This document shows, piece after piece, positions 11,730 to 23,668 of a stretch of 64,000 nucleotides of DNA (position 1 is the first letter of the stretch; each line of letters begins with the position of its first letter). The DNA comes from Conchocele bisecta. Its lineage: Eukaryota; Mollusca; Bivalvia; Lucinida; Thyasiridae. Below the pieces are notes generated by a model. It made no database searches. It saw only the letters and a program-made list of their open reading frames with translations, and was not told where the DNA came from. The stretch lies in contig CM055274.1 in NCBI GenBank assembly GCA_029237695.1, positions 21,441,505-21,505,504 of the forward strand, read 5' to 3'. Position numbers and translations under genes: made by a program.

Positions 11730-11990
11730 TGACGAAATGTCATCAAATATTGATTTTATTGCGAAAAAACGATTTTCCTATGGGAATTTAACATGGTGCA
11801 AAAAGGAGGAAGACCTGGTGAGATAGCTTGGAAATGATGCAAGTAACAAAACAAAAGTTATATTTTGAAAATCGGTCCACAAACATTTTTTTTAGCCCCC
11901 ATGTTAAATTCCCATAGGAAAATCATTTTTTCGCAACTTAAATCAATATTTGATGGAATACCAACAAATGTTTTTTTCTGGGGAGGGTGA
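11730..11990. repeat. Fragment of family M with internal inverted repeat
   Basis: TCAAATATTGATTTTATTGC and CCTATGGGAATTTAACATGG are repeated in inverse orientation at 11898-11955. This is the central part of family M without its ends. Confidence 0.45.
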
Positions 11991-12222
11991 CTTTTTTGTT
12001 ATTGATGAAAAAGTACTTATAATTAAATAATTTTTAGATTTAATGTGTTTAATAGTCAAAAGTTCGTCGGCAGCAAAACGTGGAACAGACAGTAGTTTAT
12101 ACAGTGGGGTCAGCGTGTATGTGCACACACGAAAATATCTTTATTACCAAAATACTTGCAAATTGTGCTCGAACGCAATCAACTTGATTGACTGAGCCTG
12201 AGCTGTGACTGTTTTCTTGTAA

Positions 12223-12352
12223 TCTATTTTTGGATTTACATTTATTGAGCAGCGTATGTTCAATAAATGTAATCCATCAATTGAAATCTCCAGACGATCC
12301 TAAATGTACACTTACGAACATTTTAGTCGTACGAAGTTTAGTGAAATGGCCC
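12223..12352. mobile_element. MITE family F, short partial copy
   Basis: TTTGGATTTACATTTATTGA followed by GTTCAATAAATGTAATCC and the right end AGTCGTACGAAGTTTAGTGA. Confidence 0.55.
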
Positions 12353-12839
12353 CCCTGGTTCGAACGAACAAATATTTACTCAGCTAGTTCGCCTTGACCA
12401 TGGGCATGAAAGCCACATGGGTGGCCTATCAAATGAAAATATGAATGATTGTAAAGAAGTATATGAAGTTTCAAGTCAATCGGCGTATGATTGCAGTGAT
12501 AGTGCATACCCAAAAACTTTAACGAAGCTCTTACCGACGGATGGACGAACGCCGACGAAGTGTGGTCAAAGGTCAACGGCCAAATTTGGATAATTGACTG
12601 CTCGGTCTAGACGGACATCTATTCTCGTCGAGTTAATGCGATCAAATAAAATACAATTACTGCAGCCGCCGCGTGAAACATGCTGTGCAATCAACACTTG
12701 CATATTTAATACGATTCCGTTGATGGCCATTGTGCTTTTCTTGCGTACACTGACACTGGATAACATTTGTGTCGCGCCTGCTTTAGCAGAAGGCGCGACT
12801 ATAGACAATTGATAGACGCCGCTTTTTCCGTCGTCCTCG

Positions 12840-12880
12840 TCATTGTACGGGTCGTCGTCGTCGTCGTCGTCGTCCGCGTC
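12840..12880. repeat. (GTC)n trinucleotide microsatellite
   Basis: A run of GTC units at about 12850-12875. It would encode poly-aspartate on the minus strand, but nothing else supports a gene. Confidence 0.7.
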
Positions 12881-12899
12881 AACACAAAGTCTGTACATG

Positions 12900-13640
12900 T
12901 TTGTTCATCGTTGTATAACTTTAATATAACTTGACGGATTTCTTCAATATTTGGACACTCGATACATGTGGGCATTTGGAAAACACTCATGCTACCGTTA
13001 ACATGGCCGTGTTTGCACAACTTTCTTCATCATCGTATAACTTTAGTATTACTTGATGGATTGCTTCAATATTTGGACACTCGATATATGTGAGCATTTG
13101 GAACACGCTCACGCTCTCATTAATATGGCCTTGACGCTTTTTACCTTCACATTGGTGCAGAATCACTTAACCATTTTGTGCGTCAAAACGTTTGCACACG
13201 TTTGAGCATTTGTAACACACTCATGTCGCATTTAACATGATATTGACCTTGTTGCCTTTCACAAACGTCACATGTGCCTTCATCATTATTTAACTTTACT
13301 ATTACTTCATGGATTGCTCCAATATTTGGACACTTGATACACGTGAACATTTGGAACACACTAATGTCCACATTAACACGCTCTTGATCTTTTTGACCTT
13401 CACATGTTTGAGGGAACACGTGTTTACGTCAAGACGTTTGTACAAGTTTCTTCGTCATCATATAACGGTAAATATTAAAATGTACATGATGGATTGCTTT
13501 ACATTGGTCACCTGATACATGCAAGCATTTGGAACACACTCATGCTGCCATGAACATGGTCTTGACATGTTTGACCTTCACATGGTTGTGGAGCCACTAA
13601 GCCATGTTTTTAATGTCAAAATGTTGTGCAAGTTTCTCCA
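12900..13640. repeat. Degenerate long tandem repeat
   Basis: Diverged head-to-tail units of roughly 120-180 bp. Recurrent landmarks are ATTTGGACACTCGATACATG (12952, 13072, 13325 in variants) and CATTTGGAACACACTCATG (12974, 13094, 13207, 13350, 13522 in variants). Short overlapping frames on both strands are by-products of this repeat. Confidence 0.6.
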
Positions 13641-13769
13641 ACCCTTTTCATGTTTAAAACATGCACTTCTCTGATGGTTTTTATGATGCTAACTTTAGCA
13701 CATGCACATGGTCATGTTTCGGTCAAATGCATCGGCAGGCGCGGCATCGCTTCCGTGGCGGAATTCATA

Positions 13770-13838
13770 TACAGTGGAACCTCTCCAAACCGGACACCCT
13801 GGTCCCCAGGGTGTCCGGTTTGGAGATGTTCCACTGTA
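13770..13838. mobile_element. Mariner-type MITE family H, copy 1
   Basis: A 69-bp palindrome TACAGTGGAACCTCTCCAAA...CCACTGTA around CTGGTCCCCAG. TA at both ends and the ACAGTGGAAC terminus point to Tc1/mariner. Another copy is at 38450-38522; a third is split by the SINE at 15826. Confidence 0.65.
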
Positions 13839-13839
13839 A

Positions 13840-14760
13840 ATCAGAAGAAATGTGAGCACTTCATGACAAATTCTAGCGTTTTGGTATCATGAAACGTCAT
13901 TGTAATCAGACATACATAACATCGAAACACATCTAAGTTAAACATCCATATTTCCCCCGAGTGTCCGATTTTTAGAGACGTTCCATTGTTGTCACACTAG
14001 CTGCATATTTTCCGCTTTATAGACAACATATTGCATTACATCGCTACACCACAGACGAGATGCCACTTAATTAGCTCTACGTATAGCTATCGCATAAACG
14101 CATTTCCATCTAGTAACCGGCGCAAGAAATTTGGATGAAAAACTGTTTATTACAATACAGTATCTTCTGCGTGTAGCTGAATGGGAATTCGTCGTGAATC
14201 CGACGCCTATTTCTACGTGAAATTTCGACGCTGCAGCGGAGTGCAGCAACATTATTTGTCACGCTTCCCAATGCGGGATCGTAGCTAGTTACCTCCCTTT
14301 GTAAATCTTTATTGAGATCCGGTCCCCTGTTTTATTTTATCGTTTGTTTCTTACGGAATAGTGCAAAACTAAATACTGCGAACAGGGTAGACCCAGATCA
14401 GACTGCACATATGTGCAGTCTGATCTGGGTCTACACTGTGCAATGAACTTATTAAGTGTGAAAATATGGATCTGGGAAACAATGCAGTCCCGAATCAGAT
14501 TGTGCAGATATATAGGATGACCTGGATCGACACTAGTCCAAAACACTATAATAATGACTCGTTTCCACAACAAACCATGCAACATTAGTCCATTTTACAA
14601 CCACTTAGACCCAAAATTATAAAATTTGGACAGGCAAGGGAAATAATTAACTACGATCCCTCATTTTCCTGAGGACTGCCATTTTCCGTTCGTGGAGGTG
14701 AATTATAATCGGCTTGTAATTAGACTTAGCGTGCGTACATGGATGTTACAATTAGCTATC
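13840..14760. other. Non-coding; hairpin 14383-14440 and an old repeat
   Basis: A hairpin GTAGACCCAGATCAGACTGC... about its centre ATATGTGCAGT lies at 14383-14440. The following 14460-14760 stretch resembles 5490-5525 plus 5815-5990, i.e. the same repeat that MITE C interrupts there. Nothing else recognised. Confidence 0.5.
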
Positions 14761-15423
14761 GTCTCATCTTTTAGCGACACGTTGCTTTTAGTAATTAGCT
14801 GTACCTCGTAAAGTATGGCTTATGAATATTTCTCATTTTAACCATATGTGCGTGTTGGAATTTCGAAAATTAATACCATTTTGGCTAACATTTCAAACCT
14901 CCCTTTTTACATTAACGACGTTTCACCATAATATTTGTATTTCCACGTTTTCAATTTATCTTTGGTAATATAAAATGTATAACGATGTTGTACATCGAGT
15001 TTGGATTGTTTTGAAATACATTTGCATTGTACACTTACTGTCTGTTACATGTTTTGCTGCCGACCAACTTTTTGCTATCATTAAGCACATTAAATCAAAA
15101 AGATATTTAATCATAAGTTACATTAACCTCGAAAACATATTTGATGAAATTTCATCAAATATTTATTTTATTGTGAATTTATTTTGGAAATGTTTTTTTT
15201 AATTGTGGACCGATTTTCAAAATCTAACTGTTGTTTTCTTAGCTACATCATTCCATAAGCCCCATTTCTTAAGTCACAGCCACAAATATATTTTGTCAGA
15301 GGTGTAGAAATGTGCACATGTATTGAACACTGTAGGAGGAGTTTTCAAAAAGTAATGCGTTTCTTTCGATTGGTATTACTGTCTGTTCCACGTTTTTCAG
15401 CCGATGAACTTTTGGCTATTAAA
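14761..15423. other. No gene seen; repeat fragments
   Basis: AT-rich. 15130-15240 holds a fragment of family M and 15252-15296 a single family E end (CCATAAGCCCCATTTC). No reading frame of interest. Confidence 0.5.
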
Positions 15424-15825
15424 CCTTATTTACTCTTTCACCCCTAAGAAACTGGAATGGATTTTTATATGTTTATTTTGCAACCAATCCAATCGTCACA
15501 AAATGATTTTCAGACTAGTCCATTTATGAAAATGGGGTGTTTTGCTATAAAAAAATTATGAAAATTACTTACTTACTCGTTACGAGCCGGCTCATCTGGA
15601 GCTGCACTGTTTGCAGAAGCCGCTATAGCGGACTTTCGGGTTCAAAGTGTTACATCTAAACACTATTTAAATGTAAGTACTTGTTCATCAATAACAAAAC
15701 CGTAATCCTCCCCAAAGTGTTTTATTTGTATGCCCAGATCATTTTGTTAATAAATGCACAGTTGCATATATGCACTAATTTTTGTTCGGTTCGGTAGTGA
15801 TGCAGTGGGACCTCTCTCAACCGGA

Positions 15826-16243
15826 CAGGATTCATCCTTACCGGAATCCCGACTGTAGACCAGTAGCCTATTTCATCAACTCCCCAAAGTATACTTTGGG
15901 GAGTTGATGAAATAGGCTACTGATTTGGCCCTCAGTATACGTCTTTAGCATTGTGTACGTGACAGTTGTATCTGGTTATACCCCTTATGTGAGTATTACG
16001 ATTATTCGTAATCCTATTTAAGGGGAAAGGGCCAAGTGGCCTGGTGTGATATGGACCTGGCACCAGGTTATGTTATTCTAATTTCAGGGCTGAATATATT
16101 TTTTCTCGATGTAAATATTCCGTTCTTATTTTGAGATTTCCCCCCCGATGCAGCAGGTTAAAACGAGATCGTGCCAGTTTGCCCGGCCTTATATTACCTT
16201 AACTGTTAATAGGCCGTTAAACACAAATATACAAACAAACAAA
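15826..16243 (+). mobile_element. SINE copy 3, inserted into a mariner-type MITE
   Basis: Flanked by a perfect 12-bp duplication, CTCTCAACCGGA, at 15814-15825 and 16244-16255. The target is itself a family H MITE end (CAGTGGGACCTCTCTCAACC). The 3' tail is AGGCCGTTAAACAC then AAACAAACAAA. A 58-bp miniature family C palindrome is inserted at 15863-15920, giving a three-layer nest. Confidence 0.75.
15863..15920. mobile_element. Miniature MITE family C (58 bp)
   Basis: GTAGCCTATTTCATCAACTC directly joined to its complement through CCCAAAGTATACTTTGGG. It keeps both ends and one GTATAC motif of family C and nothing else. Confidence 0.7.
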
Positions 16244-16470
16244 CTCTCAACCGGATCGTGTCAGACAAGGCGTGTGATTTTGTACTTTACAAGATGTGAG
16301 ATATGTGATGAATACTATTTACACAATTGATGAAATGTTCCTTAGTTTACATCGACAATTGAAGAAATGTGCAGAATTTCATCAACTTGTGACATCATTT
16401 ACAGGAAATATCTCAGTTTCCGTAAAGAGTTTCGTGAAAAATCGCACAACTTGGGCACAAAAGCTTGTCT

Positions 16471-17040
16471 CATATGTGGCTGTGACTGGAGAAATCAAGG
16501 TGCATGATCACGTGGTTACAACAACAACAACGTCACCCACTCCAAAGTAAGTATTATTTTATATTTTCCTAAATATGCAACGGATTTTTGATCAAATATG
16601 GCGCAGCAAACGCGTCTTCATGAGATGCATTTTGTGGTACAGGGAGTTTTGCACAGACTTATGACGTTTTTACGAAGAGTCGATTTCCGTGTCTTTTTAC
16701 GAAGAGTCGATTTCCGTGTCGGAGACACGGAAATCGATTCTTCGCAAAAACGACAGAAGTTTGGGCGAAAATACAGAGACCACCAAATCTAGCTTAACAA
16801 GACGCGTTTGATGCGCTATATTTCATCAAAATCCGTTACGTAATAAGGACAATATAAAAGAATACGTACTTTCAATCGGATGGATTTTGGAAGTTTCAGT
16901 ACTTGTTGTTGTTGCTAGTACCACGTGATCATACACCTTGGAAATGGGGCTTGTGTTTTTTTTGTGGGTTTTGCGGCCAATGTAGATCCAGATAAGCCTG
17001 TGCAGCCGCACAATCTGATCAGGATCTGCACTGTTCGCCA
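16471..17040. mobile_element. MITE family E copy, split by MITE B
   Basis: Left end CATATGTGGCTGTGACTGGA at 16471, then MITE B (16496-16940), then the continuation GAAATGGGGCTTGTG and the internal hairpin to 17040. Confidence 0.65.
16496..16940. mobile_element. MITE family B, copy 3, with 5-bp target duplication
   Basis: Termini CAAGGTGCATGATCACGTGG and CCACGTGATCATACACCTTG. The pentamer GAAAT is duplicated on both sides (16491-16495, 16941-16945); an uninterrupted family E copy has it once, giving direct pre-insertion evidence. The central hairpin unit (CGAAGAGTCGATTTCCGTGTC) is partly duplicated here. Confidence 0.85.
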
Positions 17041-17069
17041 TTCGAATAATGAAACACCGTCATTTTTTT

Positions 17070-17485
17070 AAAGCTAGAGTCCCACATCCCAGGTTGTAAT
17101 ATCGGGAGTCTTATTGTTTTCTTTTTTTTATATATAACATTTTTCGTCCAAAATTAACATCAATTTACCATTATCGGACGTGTTAATTGACAGTGTCATC
17201 CTTTTTACATCAGACTTTATACTTTATTCGTATGTGGATACAATCATTTATTCAGGTGACACATTTAGTTGATATAAATAATTAAAAAATATCCTGTTTC
17301 ATTTGCATATGTAAATAGCCTGATACCACCGCGAGTCACTATCAGTAAATTGAATATTAACAAATGTTTATACCTGAGTAGCGGGCACTCGTAATTTAAA
17401 ACTGGTGGAATATTTACACAATGATACAGTTATTAATTTCCATAAAGATATTTTGTGCTACCTACTCGATGGGACCCCGGCTTTA
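17070..17485. mobile_element. Family D relative with different ends
   Basis: The interior matches family D (TTTGCATATGTAAATAGCC, CTGATACCACCGCGAGTCAC), but the ends read TAAAGCTAGAGTCCCA...GGGACCCCGGCTTTA, so it is a separate subfamily. Confidence 0.6.
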
Positions 17486-17496
17486 ACAAGAAATAT

Positions 17497-17872
17497 AGAG
17501 TGCAACCTCTATATAACAGCCACCCACGGGAAGACGCAAACTGGCTGTTGTAGAGAGGTGGCTGTTGTAGGGAGGTTAACGTTGAATTAAATCTAGTCGT
17601 CTGCTGTTTATTTATTGTCTTCGTTAATTACCATCATAAACATGCTTTGGCAACATTTTAGAATCATTTCCATTGGAAATGATTCTAAAGTGTTGTCAAA
17701 ATATGTTTTTATTGAGAAAGAAGGCAAAAGCAACAGCAGACGACACTTTTCGTGCTCAGCAGTCTAAGGGTGAGATATAGAGGAAATCATCCATTTGGCA
17801 TATAAAATAGCGGCTGTTACAGAGAGGGTGTTGTTGTAGAGAGGTGGCCGTTCGTGGAGGTTCGACTGTAGA
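17497..17872. mobile_element. Mariner-like MITE split by family L
   Basis: GAGTGCAACCTCTATATAAC and the near-complementary GTGGAGGTTCGACTG bound an element with internal CTGTTGTAGAGAGGTGGC repeats. MITE L copy 2 occupies 17593-17748. Confidence 0.5.
17593..17748. mobile_element. MITE family L, copy 2
   Basis: TCGTCTGCTG...CAGCAGACGA around ATCATTTCCATTGGAAATGAT. Confidence 0.7.
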
Positions 17873-18027
17873 TCGTTATCGGGCTACAATAGTGTGCTAT
17901 TTGATCAGGACCTATAATGGTCACAAATCCCACAAGCCCCATTTCTCCACTCACGGCCAAATATAAGGTTCCCCTGTTTGAGCTGCTCCATTGTACATCA
18001 AGTACTGTTTTCACGAGGAGCAACACT

Positions 18028-18180
18028 TGCACCCCTAACTAACTGGAATGAATTTTGATATTTTAACAAATATTCAGATTTTCAGACTAGTCTATGTATG
18101 ATAAGAGGGTGTGTTTTTGTTCTCAAAAAATATGAAAAAAGTACTTGCAAAAAGTGCAGATCCTGATGAGACGGCTCGTC
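18028..18180. repeat. Repeat family T, partial copy
   Basis: CCCCTAACTAACTGGAATG and CTGATGAGACGGCTCGTCAC match the family at 27086 in reverse orientation. Confidence 0.5.
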
Positions 18181-18349
18181 ACTATTTGCTAACACAGCTG
18201 TAGAGTAGTGTTGGAATGGTGAAAACTAGTTCTTAAGGTCACAATATAGCCCCGTCGGTCGAGGAATAGCCTATATAGATACAAGGGGGAATAACTCCAT
18301 GGAAAAAAAACACTGTAACGATGATGAATACCTGTATACCCCTAAACAA

Positions 18350-18780
18350 CTTTAACGCAAACTGGGTGGGATATAGAATGAAAATAGTGATGATGACAAA
18401 TAAGCATATGACATTTTAAGCCGAGCCGACTGACGGTTACAGAGATAACAAGTATGCGAAAACGTTAACTCAAGTCATTTGACATTGACAGTGAACACAG
18501 CGGCCGCATGGGTGGGTTATAGAATGAACATACTGATGATGATAAATAAGTATATGAATTTACAAGCCAATCTGACTTCGTGTTGCAGACATATACCATA
18601 CATGGCTACAGTGCATGTCATTTGACCTTGACCGTGAACACTGGGGCCGCATGTGTGGGCTATGGAATGTAATATGGATGGTGATAAACAGGTATATGCA
18701 GTTCTACGTCAATCGGAGATAATATTATATGTAGCCGAAAACTGTAACGTAAATCGGACGGACCGATAGACGGACAGATG
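18350..18780 (+). repeat. Diverged tandem repeat, about 150 bp unit
   Basis: Three imperfect units, each containing GGGTGGG(A/T)TATAGAATGAA, GATGATGA(C/T)AAATAAG and TCATTTGACATTGACAGTGA. A related single unit is at 12390-12560. Confidence 0.5.
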
Positions 18781-18913
18781 GACAGCGGTATACCATGGTA
18801 AGGTCAGAAAAGAACACATAAAAACTAGTGTTCGCAATCACTAATATACAAATAGTTACCACACCCCATTTATTACGGCCACTGAGGTACAGTAATATGA
18901 TAAAATCTTGAAA

Positions 18914-19283
18914 ATGTTGAATAGCGTCAAATAATACACGAGTGCACGTCGGCGGCCGCGTAAACAACGAGTAAGCGAAGCGAACGAGTTGTTTACGCGG
19001 AAGCCGACGTACACGAGTGTATTATTTCAAGCTATTCAGCAATGTACGATGAAATATCATATTTATTACCTTTCTGAACAACATTTTCGAACAACAATAC
19101 ATTTTATAATGTTTCGAGGACGTTTGCATTTGCGTGTGAATTTTTGTGGGCGGTGCTTATTTTATAACGACTGCGGGAGAGAGAACGCGGGTGATTACGG
19201 GTGTTCTCCATACGGTGTATTATTTGTAAGCTGACAATTATGGGTTTTCTGTCAGACAAATCCATCCATATAATAACTTGAAA
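18914..19283. mobile_element. Foldback element family K, copy 1
   Basis: Palindromic module around GGCCGCGTAAACAACGAGTA/ACGAGTTGTTTACGCGG (about 18930-19036) followed by a unique half with CATTTTATAATGTTTCGAGG and TGTGGGCGGTGCTTATTTT. The same element lies in opposite orientation at 61263-61637. Confidence 0.65.
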
Positions 19284-19459
19284 TATAATAACTAAGGTTA
19301 ATAGGGCACGATGTGAATTCAGTTCCCTGCTGATGTCTCAGATGACATGATATAGATGGGAAATGGAAAACTAATAAGTAGGTTAACTTACAATTAATGA
19401 TGACATTAATGGTTCTCTGTAACAGTGATTATGCTGCGGGTTCTTTTTTTACTGCGTAC

Positions 19460-19666
19460 ATATGTGGCCGTGACTGGTGAAACGGGGCTTAACGGATATG
19501 TAGCCTGATAACGATCTATATTGCTTGTTCGAAGCATGATGGGTGTTTCATTGATGGAATGGCGAACAGTGCAGATCCGGATCAGCCTGTGCGGATGCAC
19601 AGGCTGATCTGGATCTACACTGGTCGCTAAACCCATAAGCCCCATTTCTCCAGTCACAGCCACATA
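19460..19666. mobile_element. MITE family E, copy 2
   Basis: TATGTGGCCGTGACTGGTGA...CTCCAGTCACAGCCACATA with the CTGTGCGGATGCACAG hairpin inside. Confidence 0.7.
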
Positions 19667-19754
19667 GGTGCATACTTATGTACGACGTCAAACTGCTTAA
19701 TCAAAAGCCCATAAATGGACTCCATTGTCAAAATAAACACATGTAGTTTGCATC

Positions 19755-20218
19755 TTAAAGGTACATGCCCACTCAGTAGGCACAAACTGTTCTTTATATC
19801 AGAGACATCATCTGAGACATTTCCTGTCAAAATAAACATTCATTAACCATTACCCCACATATTGTTTGGCATCATTATACATTCATATCAGGCGTACATT
19901 TCCACGATAACCGTGTTTCCTTAATGGAAATTACTATTTATTATATGTATTTATTTTTTGATGTGCAATTATCATACTTTATAATCTGTCGAAATTAGTA
20001 TAGCTAATTAGACACTGAATATCATGCCCCATTTGCATTTGAAAGTAGTCTGATACCACCGCGAGTCACTATCAGTAAAATAAATATTACTTAATGATTA
20101 TATCTGTATAGCGGGCACTGGTATTTTTTTAGAACTGGTGGAATAGTGACACAATTATACTCTTATTTAATTCCTATAAAGAACATTTTGTACCTAATGA
20201 GTGCGCATGTACCTTTAA
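19755..20218. mobile_element. MITE family D, copy 3
   Basis: TTAAAGGTACATGCCCACTC...GTGCGCATGTACCTTTAA with slightly deleted interior. Confidence 0.7.
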
Positions 20219-20475
20219 TTATTTAAAATACACTTAGATACCTTTAATTATTTAAAATACACTTAGACTTCGGAATTCCGCTCGTAGAGGCATTCATATT
20301 GTTTCTGAGTCTAGCCTCATTAAAATGAGAAATTCGATACCAATCGACATTTACAATAATTAAGTTGTTGCTTAGTAACAAATGATGTATGTGTATATTT
20401 GTATCGTTAATATACTTCATCTTGTTCTGCGTATTTATTGGATTTACATTTATTGTGCTCTCTGTTACCAAGTCT

Positions 20476-20814
20476 GAGCTCCAGATAAGGTGCGTATTAC
20501 CGTATTTTACGCACTTATTTTAGTAGAATTAGAATACGCATTGATTATCAGAAGTGGGAGTAACAATATTCTCAAATTGAGTAGTGAAAATGCTGTAATA
20601 AAGTTGAAAATTTACTTAGTTGAGCTGCACAAAGAAAACATTTGTTTTTACAGCTCAAATCAGTGCATTTTTAATTTGTTTTCATTTTTTTTATAATTTC
20701 TTCCCTATTTAAAAAGGAAGAGAATCAGTAATACATTTGTAAAAGTAAAATACGCATTGAATTTGAATTATGTGGGTATAATACTGTTTAGATACAAAAG
20801 TTATCTGGAGCTCT
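20476..20814. mobile_element. Foldback element family O, copy 1
   Basis: Ends GAGCTCCAGATAAGGTGCGT and TTATCTGGAGCTC. Long complementary halves meet at TTGAGCTGCACAAAGAAAAC/TTTTTACAGCTCAA. Second copy at 32639-33365. Confidence 0.65.
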
Positions 20815-20852
20815 GGCAAGTTATATCATACAATTAGTAGTATAGTGTTTTC

Positions 20853-22332
20853 ATTAAAGGTACATGCCCACGCAGCAGGTTACACTGTACTACTACTTTT
20901 CATTTTCTGTCATGCCTTATTTGAGCCATATTTGTCTACCCACTAACGAGTTATTTTTAATTACGGCGCGTGTTAATTGGTGTTAAATCGCATTTTATAT
21001 GCTAAGACCAGAAAAGGTATGTTCCGACCTCGTGCTATGTTTACCAACACGCGTCACGTGACACGGTCAATCATATCACATCTTTGACATGCGCAGTGAA
21101 GTATCGGAAGTTGAGAAAAATCTCTGTTCGAGTCCAAATCTGCACTCTTTCCATTTGGTGATCTGGTCGCCAATATTAACCACTCTCTCTGTACTTCCTG
21201 TCCCTCAGACATTTCGCCTTTTTTTGGCCGACGCCGTTTCATACAATTTCCGTCCTGGACGTTTCGACATGTTTTTTTTTTTTTTTTTTTTTTTTTTTAT
21301 CTTATATTTAAGGGTAGGAATTGACTCGAGGACCTTCCAAACCCGGGCATTTGAACCCAAAAGTGGCAGGTCAATGACCGTTGGCCCGTTTGTTTCCGAA
21401 TTTACTAATATCTGCCATACAGTCGAAATATGTGCATTAAATGAAGGAGGCAATGAGGCGGTTAATTTAACCTAGCTAGTTCATTCTCCTATCGCACGAA
21501 GCCGGTATGTAAGACCGTGAAAAAGGCTGAGTGTGAGTGCATGTGATATATGGAGACTCAGCCGTAACAGTGTTATCCTATATAATGATGTTATTTGACG
21601 ATTGGTCAGGGCATAACATATCAGGCCGGGAATGATCGATATTTGGTTTATGCAATGTATGATGTAATATGTTTTCGGGCCCAGCTACTGTCGTTTCGCG
21701 GCTTATCGTTATATACGATTTGCAATTATTCGAGTTCAGGTGTGGCGTTTATCTGTTACTATTTGGTTATATGACAATGTGTTTCACATATTCTGAAGAC
21801 GAAAGAAAAAGAGAAGATAATACACGGCGGTATAGCAATTGCCCATATATTAGTGAGTGGCCCATACCATACCACCGGTCATGGTCCAACATGTTAAATT
21901 TGATTTCAGACGATACATATTACAGTCAATAATGTTTAATAAGAGTAATGCGGGCGGCCAATTCCGGTCTATTCTGCATTACTCCGTGAGATGAATGATG
22001 GGGAAACCGGAGTACCCGGGGAAAACCACCTCCTCCGGCAAGTTTCGACATGTTGATATTCTTGTTTACATATTGGGAAGCCTACTGGCGCGCGTAGTAT
22101 ACTGCGCATGCGCACCGCAAGCCGTGATGTGAAAGTCGTCGTCCCCGTACATTATCAAAATAGACTGTTACCGCCGCGCGTCGCTAACAGTAAATTGATA
22201 ATTAATAAATGATTATATTTGTATAGCGGGCACTCGTAATTTTTGGAACTGGTGGAATAGTGACATAATTATACACTTATTTAATTCCTATAAAGAACAG
22301 TTTGTGCCTACTGCGTGGGCATGTACCTTTAA
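20853..22332. mobile_element. Long relative of MITE family D (1.48 kb)
   Basis: Ends TTAAAGGTACATGCCCACGC and GCGTGGGCATGTACCTTTAA; the last 190 bp match family D, but the interior is about 1.1 kb longer. It contains a T28 run and tRNA-like boxes. No transposase frame is visible; the longest frames are interrupted by the T run. Confidence 0.5.
21271..21400 (-). mobile_element. Possible tRNA-derived SINE with poly-A tail
   Basis: On the minus strand, a box-B-like GGGTTCAAATGCC and an upstream GGCCAACGGTCA resembling box A are followed after about 60 nt by a run of 28 A. Clear flanking duplication was not found, hence the modest confidence. Confidence 0.4.
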
Positions 22333-22386
22333 CAGAACGCGAATGGGATCACATTGGTTTATGACACTGACTTTATACATCACGCT

Positions 22387-22692
22387 AGGGGCGGATCCAG
22401 CATTTGGGGAACGGCGGGTGGAGTGGGTGTTGTCTAGTTGTGAAGGTAACTCTTGCAATCTACTCCCATACCGTCCGTAGCTAGCTAGGACGGTACGGGA
22501 GTAATTGCAAGAGTTACCGTTCGCAACTAGGTGGTTGTCCTATTTTCGAGTTCATATTCCTGTGTTTTACGGCATTTAAATTCAGACTCCAGCTGGTGGT
22601 AAACTGTGATATATGTAAACTCCGTAGCTGAACGGGGGGGGGGGGGGGGGGGCTGCAACCCCGGAACCCACCCCCTCCAGATCCGCCCCTGC
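22387..22692. mobile_element. hAT-like MITE family Q, copy 1
   Basis: Ends AGGGGCGGATCCAG and CTCCAGATCCGCCCCTG, the CAGGGGC-type terminus typical of hAT relatives. The interior has a palindrome GTAACTCTTGCAA.../TTGCAAGAGTTAC around TAGCTAGCTAGG and a G run of about 20 at 22637. Confidence 0.6.
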
Positions 22693-22704
22693 ACGTGTCA
22701 TGAA

Positions 22705-22914
22705 GTGTCCGTGACCGGAAAATGGGGTATATGGGATTTGTGACCTGTGTATCTCCTGATCGATCAGCACACCATATAGCCTGATATCGATTTATATTGC
22801 TCGATAGAAGCATGACGGGTGTTTCATTGATGGAATGGCGAACTGTGCGGAGGCTGATCTGTATCTACACTGGTCGCAAAACAAAACGCACCAATTCTCC
22901 AGTCACGGCCACAA
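22705..22914. mobile_element. MITE family E, copy 3
   Basis: GTGTCCGTGACCGGAAAATG...CAATTCTCCAGTCACGGCCAC. Confidence 0.55.
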
Positions 22915-23189
22915 TTTGCTCAACCTTTCTTGTATGTGTATAGATCTCCTTTCCTCAGGTGCACCGAAGTTTTCTGTCGAATCCTTGTATTAAAATAGTT
23001 ATATTTACAGGAAGACTATGTCATACTTAGGGTGTGATGTATCGACAGTCATCAATTTTATAGCAGTTTATAGCAGAATGTTGTATCTGTAAAACGTCTA
23101 CAAAAGTACTTCTTTAATACAGTTTGACGGCGTTACATTGCATCAATGTCACCTCCTGATACAACAATTACACAGAGAATACCAGGCTA

Positions 23190-23300
23190 GTGTATTTTGT
23201 ATCAAGTTTATCAGGCAAGGCTAGGAAACGTGTAGGAATTCCGAGTCTCGCCGAGGAATTCCTACCGTTTCCGAGCCGAGCCTGATAAACTTGATATAAA
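23190..23300. mobile_element. Palindromic element family N, copy 1
   Basis: ATCAAGTTTATCAGGCAAGG...CGAGCCTGATAAACTTGAT around CCGAGTCTCGCCGAGG. Copies at 39772-39882 and 59918-60002. Confidence 0.6.
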
Positions 23301-23360
23301 AAGTCATGAACATGGGATTTTATTGTATCGGCCAACGTGCATTTATTCGATACGCATATA

Positions 23361-23668
23361 CATTTGTGGCTGTGATTGGAGTAATGGGGCTTATGGCATT
23401 TCTGGTCAGTCTAGTTCCTGATCGTATAGCACATTCCTGCAGTCTGATATGGATAAATACTGTTGTTAGAGGCATTACAGGTGATTTACTGACTGAATGG
23501 AAAACAGTGTAGGGTGTGATGATCTGGGGCTACCATGGAAGGAATAACGCATACAGTGGGGTCAGCTTGTAAGTGCACACACGAACGAACAAAACCTGTC
23601 ATGTTCGGTCGTGTGTGCACTTACACGCTGACCACACTGTAAGCCCCATTTATTCAATGACAGCCACA
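23361..23668. mobile_element. MITE family E copy split by mariner-type MITE G
   Basis: CATTTGTGGCTGTGATTGGA at the left, CAATGACAGCCACATTTG at the right. The family G palindrome (TACAGTGGGGTCAGC...CACACTGTA) occupies about 23552-23641. Confidence 0.6.
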
